Positions 47,377-60,067 of a stretch of DNA of 64,000 nt are shown here, piece by piece. The stretch spans positions 5,233,501 through 5,297,500 of the forward strand of contig AP031355.1 of NCBI GenBank assembly GCA_037833965.1, read 5' to 3'. How positions within the stretch are numbered: the first letter of the stretch is position 1; each line of letters starts with the position of its first letter. The stretch is from Marchantia polymorpha subsp. ruderalis (taxonomy: Eukaryota; Streptophyta; Marchantiopsida; Marchantiales; Marchantiaceae). Made by a program: the position numbers and the translations under genes. A model generated the notes under the pieces. That model ran no database searches, was not told the origin of the DNA, and saw only the letters and a list, made by a program, of their open reading frames with translations.

Positions 47377-50300
47377 ATGGCTCTCAGAAGCAAAATCTGG
47401 ACGCCGAGTGCCATGAATTTGGCGGTCGTCTTCATCCTGGTAGCGGTCCTGGGATGTCACCTGTCGCTTGTGAACTCACTCAACGAAGATGATAGCCGGA
47501 ACAGCGGCACTGACTCTTCGCCAAACAAATCTGTTGAAACTGCACCACAAGAAAACATACAGGAAACGTTTGATCTCGATCCGAAAGGTACGAGAAGAGT
47601 TCAGCTTTAACTGAATTGATCAATTTCTGCTTGTTTGTTGGGGCAGGCGTTGCACGTTTACCAGTAAGCTTTGGCAGACGCTTTGAATCATAGATACATG
47701 ATGTCTTCCGCTGGTATCTGTCTAATCTGGTGGACATTACATCCAAACCTACTTCTTTTAGACCTCTTGGACCCAGATCGATTGGAGGATTGACTTCAGA
47801 GAAATTCGTCCTCGCCCTTCTTACTTTGATAGCTTAGGTTCTGATAATGAGAGCCTAGAAGCATCTTTGCAAAAGGGAAGGCTTTGCTTTTGATATTCTT
47901 CTTCCGCAGAGACTATCTGCGTTGCATCTAACGAAGGAACCTTTTCAAGGACATAACTTCGATCAAACTCTATTTTCTTACACTTGAGTGGAGTTTAAAT
48001 GCACACGATAGAATCAGCTCCCTGGATTGAGTGGTGTCTTGCGCTAGGAGAGTCGGAACATGATTATAAACATGACATTAACGGAAAGAAGTAACTAACT
48101 AGTTGAGTCTTAAGACGTGTATGACTGACCTTCCTGTATAAGACGCAGTACAGTAACTTTTTGCTTCAGACGGTATACATTCCTTTTCTTACTTCACGAT
48201 CTGTGATGATGACAGGAAATTGCAGTGATGAGATTAAAAACTTCTGTACTCCAAAGACTGGGAGTTATCTTGAGTGCATTACACAGGAGCTACAGAGCGA
48301 GCAAGCAGGAAACATGGCACCCAATGGTAACGTGTTTGAAATCGATAATAGTGAAAGGCTTTTTCATTCGGTGCAATTGGGCTTTGACTTTACTTCCACC
48401 ATACGTAAAATGTTTATTTGTGGCTGAAGAGATTTAGTTTCAAACAAATCCTGCTGAATAATCATAATCATAATAAGATTATGTTTGTAGTCGAATTGTA
48501 TCACCAGTATCACTATCGAGCCTATTTGATGTGAATGATGGTCCATAACGGAGATTCAAAAAAATCATTAACATGGATGTGTCATCATTCCGTAGGGTAT
48601 CTTTCTACATAACCATGAAGAATGGAAATTATTTACCCTGTGTCTTGTTTCAGAATCAAGACTTGCATGTAGCTCTCTATGATATTAAAATTTCGTCCTA
48701 AATTTTCCATCCTTAAATTTGCAGGAAAGGAAATCTCGGATCCCTGCAAGATTGAGGTCCGGTTCATGAAGATTGCTTCGTACAAAGATTTAACTTTGGA
48801 CAAGAAAATTGGTAAGAGATGAAGGCCACTTTTCTCTTCGGAAATATTCAGAGAATCAAACTATGGATGAAATGCATTGGTGCTTTCCTCTTAGTTCTGT
48901 GAAGTCTATTCCTGTATAGTCAAGGACATTTTAAGGATTTCAGCTCAGAAGGTGAGTGATCTTTCTGACTGTATACCCGTCGTTCTCTTCTTGAAGCCAT
49001 GACTGATTTTGGAATTTGAATTCCAAGACTAATTTGCTTTATTGATGATCCATAACTGCAGAAGCTGCATGCCAGAAGGATATTGAAGATACCTGCTCAA
49101 ATTATTTTCTAGGTCCAGGAGGTGTTTTAGCTTGTTTGAGGTGAGACACAGTTTATTTGACTTTCCTATTCACATTACTCCTGCAAGGGTCTTCGTAACA
49201 TTTTACACTTTCTAGGACGTCACGGAATGGGTGGAACATTCGTGACCATAACGATCCTCATATACGAAATTCAAGAAGCGTTCTTGCTGCCTTTTCCTTT
49301 ACTGAATGTAAAATATATCAGAGAATTGTTCAATGCAGTACTCAGAAAATTCCGTACCAACTTTTGGTCTTCGTGTTCATTGCCACAGAGAGCACAAAGA
49401 CACACTTTCTCAAGCATGCCAGAATGAGGTGTTTGTGGCTGAGAAAGATGCTGCCAATGACTATCAAATGGATCCTCTGCTTAGTGAAAAGTGCGGTGCC
49501 GATGCCCAAGCTTACTGCTCAGATGTCAGTCCTGAAGGAGGGCGCGTCCAAGCTTGTCTGGTGATAATCTTTTGTAGCATACCTGTATTCGTGAGTCCTC
49601 GTAATTGTTTGATATGTGATAGGTTAAGTCCTCCTGTCTATTTATTCTAGTTTACATACTGAAATGTAGGAAGGTATTTAATAGTACCAAGAGAAGGTGC
49701 TAGATTTGAGTGTGTCAAGAGGTAATCTGATTTGCTGAGCTCACCACCCCATTCCGTTGGACACAACGTTCTTCATAGTCCTTTAGAGTAAAAATGCAGA
49801 TTTACTGTCGATGAGGATGTTGCACGGGTACTACTCGGTCCTCGAGTCAGAAGACTCTGCCTTGACTTGAGCTAAATCTTTTCGTTTCTTTCCCTACAGA
49901 GGGCTCGTGCTTCGAAAGTCACCTATGCTTGCAGAGCTGAACTCTTCCGACAGGAGCAAGAGAATGCCGGTGATCTTCGTCTCAATGTTCAGCTCTATAA
50001 AGGTATGCGGGTGTTTAAATGTGTTTCTGCCCTCACCACACCATAATAAGGCTAACCAAAGAACTTAAAAAAGAACTCGGAAACATCGTATTGTGCAGTG
50101 TTGTGATTACTAATATCGTCGTGGTTTCTTCCAGCATGTGAGGATGACAAAAAAAAATTCTGTGCTGACGTTCGTCCTGGGAACGCTCGGATCAAGGACT
50201 GTCTCGAGAACTTCCGCATGGACCCGGGCTTTTCCAAGACATGGTGCGGTTCGTCTTAATGTCCTCTCTAATATTTAGATTGCACCATTTCTAGCGGTTG

Positions 50301-53300
50301 ACTTCATTCACCGTAGTTCATGAGTAAATTGCAGGGTACATGATCAATTGTGAAACAATCGAGTATCTGGAAGAAGTTTCAGCTCCGAGTAGTCGTCTAG
50401 GAGAAGGGCAAGCCCAGTCCATTAAAAATGAATAAACTTCGTAGCATAGTGATTCCTTCGAGTGAAAATTTAAGCTGATGCGTTGGGTTGCAGTAAGGTT
50501 GAATTTGACAAGATGCTCGCGAGGAGAGCTGAAGATTTCCGCTTAGACCCAGTACTGAGGGATAGCTGTCGGAAAGATATCTCAGCGGTGAGAACCTATT
50601 TTTGCTTCTTGAATGCTTTTCAATAAATTCATTTCATGAACCACAATCTGACATGAGATTATCACAATTTCATACGTGTGTTTTAATTGCCTTCTATCTT
50701 TGACCATAGTAGTTACATCCGGGAAATCGTGCGACGTAGTATGGTAAACTTCAAGGGTTTTTATGAATTTCATGTATGCAGGTATGTGGTTCAGAGCTGG
50801 AAGATCTGTTGGAAGTCCCCCGTGAGGAACCAAGAGTGATCCACTGTTTGCAGGACTTTCAAGAGGAACTCACTGATCCACAGTGCAAGAAAGAGGTCCA
50901 CAGAGCCCTTGTTCGTGCAGCTGAAGACTATCGTTTTGATGCATTTTTCGCCAAATCCTGCGAAGGTAGCCTTGAGACACTAGCTTCTAGGCTTTAGCCA
51001 TTAAGAGTAATTATAAGAGAAATAGCAAACACTCAGGTGTAGATGGTTCGAAACTAGATCAAAATTCAGGTAAAAAGGGATTGTCGTAAGCTGAAAATAA
51101 CTACTGTGTTGTTTGCATTTTGGGATGTGTGATGTCTACTCCGCTGCTGATGACAAACTCTTGTGTCCACTGGATCTCTACAGATTCCAAGCAAAAGTAC
51201 TGCAAGGATGCTGATAACAGCAGAGTCCTGCAATGCCTGCAAGGTGCACGTGACATGATCGATACCACCTGTCGCTCAGCTGTGTTTGAACTGGTACGTC
51301 ATTTTGGAGGTTCTACATATCACTATCGCTAGCTGGCGCAAAAGTTGTTGCTTGTGTTGACCAGCCGAACTTGGACAGTAGAGCTTGACAGTTTAGAAGT
51401 GAAATGCAAGCTGAATCGTCAGTATGTAGCCACTCTATGAATGTATTACCGATATTATTATTATAGCTGATGTACCTGAAATTGCAGGAATCACGACTCT
51501 CAGGAGATATCGATTATAAAGTGGCAATGAAGGCTTCTTGCGGCATGGAGATTGGAAAGTTCTGTAAGGGCCTTAGACACGGTAGGCAAATTTTTGAAAC
51601 AATTTCAGTCTTGAAGTGTTCGTTAAAACTATGGAGTCTGTGCTTGGGTCTGACTACGCATATCGCTGTCTGTTGTTACCCCTTTAGGTTGCAAATGAGA
51701 TGGATTTTATGCCGTCGGCGAAGTGATGCCTACTGTGAAACAGAGAACCACTTTTTTACTTGTCTTCAAATTCGGACGTTTGCTTGTAGCTGGAGTGTGA
51801 TTTCTCATGGACTTGTTACACCTCGCAGACCAGGGAGCCATAATCGATTGTCTTCAGCAAAAGGTAGATGACCCAGATATGGGGGAGGATTGCAAGAAAG
51901 AGGTTGTCCTGGATGAAATCGAGTCTGCAAAGGGTACACTTTTGAAACCATATACTCCTTTTGGGTCAGGAACGATTCACATGCAGATTTCTTATCATGA
52001 TGATTTCTTGGAGCTCGTGTGTCCAAAAGTTTTTGACACGATCTCGCTGGGTTGTTCAGATTATCGATTGAACTACCGTATATACAATGATTGTCTGGAG
52101 GATGTAAGAACTCTCTGTCCAATTTCCACGGTATGTGGGACGTCTGAACCATGCGGTGGAATCGTCATGAAGTGTTTACAGACTAATATGGAAAAAATCA
52201 AATCGGAAGCCTGTAAGAAGGATATCTTCTCGTTTACTTTAAAGGAGGCTAAGAATCCTGAATTGAACATACCACTTCAGACGGCTTGCCATGAAGATTT
52301 GAAAAAGTATTGTCCAAAAGTCCGTACGAAAGATCATAGTCAATCCCTCCGTTGTTTACGTTCTCATCGCAACCAGCTGAAAAGTGAATGCAAAGACGAG
52401 GAGCTCCGATTCAGTATGATGGAGGTACCATTCTGGAAGATGAAATCTTCTCAGCTCGACTTCTGATATTGCGCTTAGAAAATCAATCTTCACTTTGACA
52501 CTTAGACGAAGGGTGATGCTCGTGTTTTCTGTTTCTTCACATGTTGTATGGTATGGCGTGGATTGAAGGCACAATCTCGTATCCAGATACAAAAGGTTCA
52601 GAATATGACAGTTTGCTCCTCTTGATCTTCTTCCACAGGCTTCAGATATCAGGCTTACGCCGTCTCTAATGAATGCTTGTGGTGCGGGTAAGTCAAATAT
52701 CATTTTTTGTTCCTATATTCTTGGCCATCTACAGACATTGGGATATCTCGCGCCACCTGTTAATCTATAGTTTTTTTTTCTTCTATTGAAACATATATAC
52801 TGAACCACATAATTAATGCGGTTATAGAACCAGGAAAGACGAGGAAGCTCTCATGTTGTGTCATTTTGACAATTATTGACTTTGGTATTGTAAACTTCTT
52901 TTTGTCACAGAGTTGGGTGAGTTCTGCAAGGCAGTCAGTCCGACCAACGGTGACGCTTTCAAGTGCCTACAAATGCACTTGGAAAAGGTAGAAATGGGTA
53001 CCCCTTGTAAGATTGAAGTGGACTTGCAAGAAGCCCGACAAGCATCAGACTACCGGTTGGATGTCCGGGTGAGGACTGAGTGCCAGAAAGATGTTGAGAC
53101 ATTATGCGGTGACGTCGACAAGAGTGAGGAAGGTCATGCGACCGTCTTGAAGTGTTTCGTAGCTCAGTACAAGAATCTCACAGGCGGCTGCCAAACCGAG
53201 GTATGCCACTTCATGTCAAAGCTTGTTTTTTACCTTGAGGATTAGTTTTGCCTATGCCTTAGTTAGCTTCTTTCATGTACACACAAAACTTCCCATGTAG

Positions 53301-54259
53301 ATTTTACGTTGCCCACTTGAGATTATGAGGAGAAGCATGATACCAGTCGAAATCTTTATATTGTTGGGAATAGAGGCGAATCAATTGTTTCTTTCGTACT
53401 GGCACGAACCTCCTTTGGGATCGTTGTAGAACCCAACGTTCACCTTTCAGTATCGAGTAAATGTTGCGTCTAGCTAGGATGTGGTACGAGTTAGTTCAAA
53501 GCTGAGCTGTATACCTCCAATTACTCTCAGGAATTCAAATATTAGGAAAATAAGTGTGTACATTGAGGGTTTACGATTTCTTGTTTGTTTTCAGGTAGCG
53601 TACGCCGTGAGGATGGCTCTATGGCAGTACCAGTTTGGATCCAATCTCACTCTTCCTTGCGACTCTGTGGTCAAGTCCTCGTGTGACACGAAAGAGGCGA
53701 AAGCGATCGAAAATGTGGTGATTGGAACATATGGCCAGTGCCTTACATTATCTCAGAACTTTAAGGGTATGAATCCTGAATGCAAAGCCCTTGTACGGGT
53801 GGCAACGAAAGAGGGATTTTACGTAGGTGACAACCCAGAAGCTGATTTGGCTGCGGAAATCGCCAAACTCAAGGAGGTACATTGTTCCTTTCTTCTAAAT
53901 GTTAGATCTTTTTGTATTTCTCCCGAAGATTCTCTTTGCTCAACGTCATGTCTGTCAAGGCGCGCATTTGGTGTTCACAGGACGTAAGCTCTAATAGATT
54001 CCCGATCTGCGAGATCTGCCTCAGAGCTTCTCTCTCAAGGGTCGATGGAACAATATTCATTTCTTTTCGTTAATCTTGTGGCTACTTGATTGTTTTGCAG
54101 TTGCGGGGAAGCTCCAGCGATTTAGGCCAATCAGGCATGGGTTTCTTCTGGACCACGACTGTTGTTGCCTTCGTGGCACTGCTCGGAGTTGCGCTATTCA
54201 GGAGATATTCTGGTCCTCCCAGAGCATACACTCTGGTTGTTAAAGGTGGAGATGTATGA
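47377..54259 (+). CDS. GLG1: Golgi apparatus protein 1 (cysteine-rich GLG1 repeat) homologue
   Basis: Type I Golgi membrane glycoprotein; animal relatives (MG-160/ESL-1/CFR) bind FGFs, TGF-beta precursors and E-selectin, but the plant ligand is unknown. Seventeen GT-AG exons: 47377-47587, 48216-48326, 48725-48811, 49062-49140, 49389-49560, 49900-50002, 50135-50243, 50494-50587, 50782-50965, 51184-51293, 51488-51581, 51829-51933, 52060-52424, 52639-52687, 52911-53200, 53595-53876 and 54101-54259. They sum to 2604 nt (867 aa) without a stop. The signal peptide covers about residues 1-34 (AVVFILVAVLGC). About 12 GLG1 repeats follow, each with C-x(2-3)-D...C...CL...C-(K/Q/R); examples are CQKDVETLC and CKKEV. 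A transmembrane helix (828-848) and a 19-residue tail, RRYSGPPRAYTLVVKGGDV, end it. The ATG begins the signal peptide. Repeat 8 has an additional Cys pair (VCGTSEPC). Exon 7's end rests on frame and the conserved TCKVEF junction. Confidence 0.93.
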
Positions 54260-57200
54260 AGGTGAATATCTCAGTCTTAATACTGATCATCCTAGTTCTG
54301 GAACGAGCCCTCCGGAACAGCATCAATATTAGTCCGCTCGAGTCTCCTCCTATGCTGCGCGACAAGCATATTTACATACTTGAGGAACTAGTAGTACATT
54401 CTTTACGGAGTTGTGGATATCATAATCCCCGTTCTTTCTTTGATCCAATTACTTTGGCCACCATTCCAGAACTACAGTGCCGGTCGGGATCCCCATTATT
54501 TACCACAAGAGCTGGGAGTGTGTGCGATGTCAGCATCCTGCACAACGCTGAGATTCAAAATGTGGAAATTTAGTGTACACTATATACTTCCCCCAATTTA
54601 TGATCTACAGTGGTGGTGGTAGGACTTGTCACACGATTTAGTTCAATTCACAACGATATGTAAACATATTTCAGGTTGTCACTTAGATGTATGAGAGAGG
54701 AGGGTTATGCATCCGATATACAATGAGATATTTTCATACCTAGCGTGTGTGGTCCTCTCTCCAGTCTTGAGCAAATATTTTGCTCCGTACCATCTGCCAA
54801 TAGGTCTGTCGAGAAGTATTCATGTGAGAAAACAGACTCATTTTCTGTTGCAGAACGATAGTGCCTAGTCCGTTCTCTAAGTAGAAAGTCTAAGAGTCTT
54901 TCTATTGAGTTGATCTTTCATTGACCGGATTGAACCACAAGCGGTGTTTTGTTCTACAACTGCCAGGTTGACTTCGGGACTGCTGCTGCTCGCAGCCTCA
55001 CTGTGAAATAAAGTGAAATCGAAATACTGGTCTTCTGTTTCCAATATGAATTGATTCTCAATGGATTAACCTTTTTGTTTTTTGCCCTGCTGTTCTCAAG
55101 ATAGTTCAAGAGGAAGCATTCAAGCTAAGTAAGTGTAGTGAAGTATACTGTTTGTAGACCAGATCTTCTCACTGATCAGTTGCTTCACTAATGTATGGTA
55201 GATTGTAACCTGGAGGCGTATTCAATAGTCTCGATGGGCAGTTGGACAGTACTTTTTATCTGGAGGGGCCGTGCGGAACGTGGAGCTGAATGAAATCATA
55301 AAAATGGAATGATTTACTTGTTTATGCTAAGCTTCTCAGTTTCAGATGCAAAATAGGGCGATTCACACTTTTGCATAATCATACTGACGATTGATTAGAA
55401 TTCTCTGTTGTCATCGCTAATGACATCTCAGCAAAATGACGCATATTTAGCTAACATGAGTAAACTTGTTGAGAGTCTGCAGTATAGTATAGAGGAATAC
55501 CCTTTGATATGGAATTAAAGGGTCGGGAAGGCTAAAAAGAGCTGTCATGTTCTGGTGAATGATTTAAGCATTGTTAAGGTCTGATTAGCTGTAAGGGCCG
55601 CTAGATCAGTGCAGAGAGGAGTTCCTTGTACGTCCAGGAGTGATTACGGTGATTACCACCGATGTGTGAGATCTCTGAGGCACTAGGAACAGTCACAAAT
55701 GTGAGGAGCGTTCACGAGATGTTGACCGTTTTGTCTGCCTTAGACTTGACGAGAAACTATTGCACCTGCGCTAGATGGCAGCCAGCATTTTGGTACTTGG
55801 AAAGTGGTTGCAGCATCTCGCTTCCATAAAAGAATTCCAGGATTCAGCATGAAGTTTTTTAGGCACGAGTCCTAAGCATTTAGTAATTTCACCGATCAGA
55901 TCTCGTGTAGATCAGTCATAAAGCGTGTAAACTTTGTGGAATATATGTGTGTTCTGGCCTCCATAATGGTCTGGACTGTTACTTATCTAATGCACGGACA
56001 TGTATGTTTCAACAAACTGGGTTGTGCACAAGGATGGGATTCTATCATAGATGTTGCCTCCATTAGCAGTTCTCCCCAGTTCACTGCTATAAACTGAGGG
56101 ATGCGAATGTCTAGTTCGCCAGGCAGTCTGCCATCTCAATTTCTGTTACGACTCTTCAGCTGTTAGTGGGCTCTTCATGAGATGCAACTTCGTCATTGTT
56201 ATTTCTTGTTTCTTCAAGTCATTTCTGGTCTTACATTGTGATTGAGTTTGCTTTCACCCTTACGCTTCGAGGACTGTTGGTATACTACGCAGTTTACGCT
56301 CCTCATATTTCTCCTCAGCTCGATTATTCGTCTTGGACCGTCAACATATCCTCACTCACTGGATACCTTACTTTGGTTACATCTCATTTGTGGAGGCTTT
56401 TCCTTCGGGGCCTACCTGAGATCTCTCGTAGACTCATCTCTTGACTCTCGTGTATCTGTAGGCAGCTATCCTGGTTTAACAATGCCAGTGAAGTTTTGCC
56501 AGTAGAGTATGTGCTACGCGTGCAGCACGCTGCACGCTTTGCACATCCCTGAGGCTAGAGGAGTCTAGACAGAACTTTTGCATGCTCTAAACCTCGTCAG
56601 TGAAGATTGCATGTCATCGCAGTACAAATCAAAGTACTTCACTTCTGTTCACCGGTGACAATCATTCAGCAGACACGTCCCAACATCCACCAGCTTTACG
56701 TGCATACAGTGCACCGAAAATTAACACATCCGTACGAGAGATCCAAACTGGAGATAGTTACCTTCTTGAGAAAACATTCTGAAGCAAAGCAAATACCTGC
56801 GGTTATCTGCGAGACTGAAATATGTTACAGGCGGTCGAACCGGGTGAGAGTCTTAGAGAATATGACTGGGGCATCTGTCTTGTTGTCGTGTGGGATTTTT
56901 TTATCTCTGCATTTACCCCCTGCGGTGAGTAGGCTTTGACCAAAGAACTACAATATTAGGGTGGTTGCTTTTGACTGGAAGCAGGTTTGCGGATCTTAGT
57001 CTGGATGAGTGACAGTTTCGACACCAGTGTGCTTTTCGTCTGAGCATCAGCATATTAGACTCTTCTTAGGGGGCGGTTGAGGCTTGTAGGCTGAGCTGGA
57101 GGATTCGGTGCGATTCCCAGAAAGCATCGTCCCAGCAATCACCACTTAAAAGTTCCTTGATAATGACTATCTGAAATGATTATAAATGTAGGGGATTAGA

Positions 57201-58192
57201 ACCACGAAGTTAGTCATTTTTTTCCCAGAGTGCACTCATGATCCTTTGTTCCAGAATACCAAGAGTGAGAATGGTCAACAAAAGACGAACTGTTCGCTGC
57301 GCTCCACTCAACGTGTACACTATCATCTTCCTTCGCTCTGTCCCTGAAATTCGCTAGTAATGTGGTTAACAATTAGCCTGTAGGACTTTATCACGTAGGT
57401 GGGGACAACCACCTTTCATCATAGATTTGCACAGTCGATGAGGCTAGTGAGAAGTGATGACGTCCACATTCGTATTGTCATAGTCTGCCATGAGCGCAAT
57501 CACCAGTATTTTACAGTAGTGGAACGATCGATCGCACTGGTTTAATGAAAGGCCATAACTTGAGTAAATTACGACTACGATTGACAGGCATAAGCCGTTT
57601 CCTCTTCCTAGGATCGAGTGGAATGACAGAAGTAACCGTAGGGCCGCGAGCTGGGAAACATGATTGTATGTCAGGAGCTTGAGAACACCGAGGCACACCC
57701 ACGTTCTCATCAATAATTGGAAACGCGGTGACCAGAAAGATGGGAAAGGCAAGGACTCGTCAGATGGCCAAGAACTAATCACCCCCCGTGGCTAGCAGTT
57801 TTGGGGACGACTTTCCATTAAAGAGGTTTATACATCTCTATACAATGTTTCCAATAATCACTAACAAATCTGCCATAGGTAGAAAGCCTCGATATTCTGG
57901 AATACTACGCCAATCAGTCATTCGTTTCAGGATGACACAGGAGAGCCAACAGCACTAGCCCCACGATCGCGGATAGACTTGAATGAGCTACAAACCTACA
58001 ACTGTTACTACACTTACTTCTTCATCTGCTCTGAGTCCGGGCCTGGATACTGACCATGACACGAGGGTTCAGATCCAAACGGGGGCTGTGCAAGTTCAAC
58101 ACCGGACGTAAGAAAGGCAGTTTTCCTTGGATTTCTCGTTCCGTCGGTATGACTCTGCTGGAGAAGAATGGAACCGTCTTCATGACAAATTT
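54260..58192. other. 3' flank between convergent GLG1 and BAHD genes
   Basis: Probable 3' UTRs from both sides. No coding frame in between has support; the plus frames at 56,196-56,505 are leucine-rich but lack a family or splice context. Confidence 0.45.
55007..55012 (+). terminator. Candidate poly(A) signal of the GLG1 gene
   Basis: AATAAA about 750 bp after the GLG1 stop codon. Confidence 0.35.
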
Positions 58193-60067
58193 CTAGGCGG
58201 TGATTTTGACATTTTCTTCGAATCTGGCCATCTGCTCGGGTTCCAAGGCAATGACGAGGTTGAGGCCGCCATCCTGAGTTCCGTTCGAGAGGAGTAGGAC
58301 GAATTCGATGAGGGGGGTGACGATGGGGCCTGCGTAGATGGGCTTCCCCCAGCCATAGTCAATTTCGTAGAAGGGCATTTTCCACCAGGCGGAGAGGAAG
58401 AATCCGCCGAAGAGCGCAGGGACTCCTCTGTTGATCTGGCCCCAGTCGATGGACGAGCGGACGTAGTCGTCCGTGACTCGCTCAATTGCCTTCTGGATGT
58501 GCTGCACCGCCTCCACGAAGCTCATCTTCTCGATCTCCTCGGGAGTGGCTCGGGCGCACGACGAGAACACTCCGTTTCCGGCGAAATGCTTGCTGAGCGG
58601 GGGCTTCATCCTGCGGCGAATGTCCACGGCGAACAGCAGATTCGTGGGCATGTCGGGCATCAAGTCCACGGACTTGGTCCGGGCCAGCCACAGGTGCGCC
58701 GCCACGGCCTCGAATGTCGACACCCTCTTGATGGTGTCGCCCTCCAGCGCCCGCTTCTTCAGAATCTCGATCATCTCGGGCGTGAACGGGATCACTCTCG
58801 TCACGTGGTCCATGGAGTTCTGCATCGCGACGTACTCGGCCTCGGCCGAGCCCGGCGTCGTGAATGGATTGTCCGTTCCCGTCAGATCGCTCAGCTTGAA
58901 GAACTCGAAGTGCTCGTGCGTCGGGGTCGGCGGGTCCCGGGCCTTGAGAGGCGTCCTGTCGAAGTCCGGCTCGTACAGCAACTCCTCGCCCCTCGCCAGC
59001 GCCGTGTAATTCATGAAGAACCCGATGGCTCCGGGCCCGTCGAACAGCGTGTGGTTCATCATCACGCCCACTGTATATCCCCCGCATTTGAACGTCGTCA
59101 CCTGCACCCAATCACACACACAATGCGCCACAGACGTCAAGACACCACCGCACCAGACCTCCGACTCTCGTCTGCGATCGCCGTCGGGCCAGAATCAGCA
59201 CCCGCCTCTCGGCCTACAAATTTCCAGCAAGAGATTGCTGGTACAGCACCGCATTCGTGAGTTTCACGGGCCCGACTAGCAATCGTCACCCGAGATGTCA
59301 GCTGGCTGCATAGTCACCGTGGGCGTGAACTCGCAGACATCCAAGCAAACCAAACAGAGCGGAATACTCTCGGTGCAGGAGCATGGGCTCGGCTCCATGC
59401 CGCATGCACAGGCTGAAATGCAGGATTCCAGAGCTCGGATAGATTTGAACGAGAGAAAGGGGGGCCCTGAGATGTGGACGCCGGAGGCCCTGCTCGAGAA
59501 AGTGAGCTACCTGGGCTCCACGCCACGACATTGGGAACACGGAAGAAGAAATTCCTGATCGCACGAACCTATAGATTTCGGGGGCTGGCAGGGAAAGGAG
59601 GGGAGGGAGCTGACCTGAATGGCGAGCAAGGGGAGTTCGAAGACGACGGTGGCGTTGAACTTGGTGGGCACCAAGCCACGGAATGCAGGATTCGGCAGGG
59701 TGACATCACCGAGGTCCGCGATGGCGACACCGCTCGTGTAGTGGGTAAATTGCGCTCCGGCCCTGTTGCAGTCGATTTGCAGTCGCATTTCCTCCGTGTT
59801 CATCTGCAGACGACCGGCCATGAAGTGGTAGGGCACCAGAACCTTGGCCAGGGCATCTCTCAGAGTGTCCACCAGCTTGTCGAGCCCTTTCTCGGGATTG
59901 GCAGGGTAGAAATACACCGTCTCGACCGGAATGACCACCACCTGATCAATGTTCGACAGAAACACCGGCGAAGTGTCGGTCGCCGAGGCGGGCACGATCG
60001 TCTCGGGCTCCCCCACCATCTCCAACTTCAAGTCCGTGACAGCAGGAGCTGGTCCCTCGGAGCCCAT
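58193..60067 (-). CDS. BAHD acyltransferase, omega-hydroxyacid/fatty-alcohol hydroxycinnamoyl transferase-like
   Basis: Cytosolic enzyme that moves an acyl group from a CoA thioester, probably hydroxycinnamoyl-CoA, to an alcohol such as a hydroxy fatty acid, fatty alcohol or phenolic. Exon 1 is 60067-59615 (151 codons) and exon 2 is 59101-58193. The 513-bp GT-AG intron sits in phase 0 right after LAIQ, the position of the conserved BAHD intron; the product is 453 aa, normal length. The catalytic HTLFD (HxxxD) lies at residues 168-172 in NHTLFDG. The structural DFGWG motif appears as DYGWG (399-403), a tolerated change. FLSNIDQ near the N-terminus and KVLVPYHFMAGRL fit the HHT/ASFT-like clade that makes suberin and cutin feruloyl esters. 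Shikimate or quinate HCT activity is an alternative. The exact substrate cannot be read from sequence. The gene faces GLG1 tail to tail. Confidence 0.93.

Noticed and set aside
47028..47435. 135-codon minus frame at the 5' end of GLG1
   Set aside because: It overlaps the GLG1 leader and first exon, has no recognisable domain, and the plus frame has a clear signal peptide.
58482..59260. Frames of 178-253 codons on plus and another minus frame over the BAHD exon 2
   Set aside because: They are shadows of the GC-rich BAHD exon, whose own frame carries the HxxxD and DYGWG motifs.
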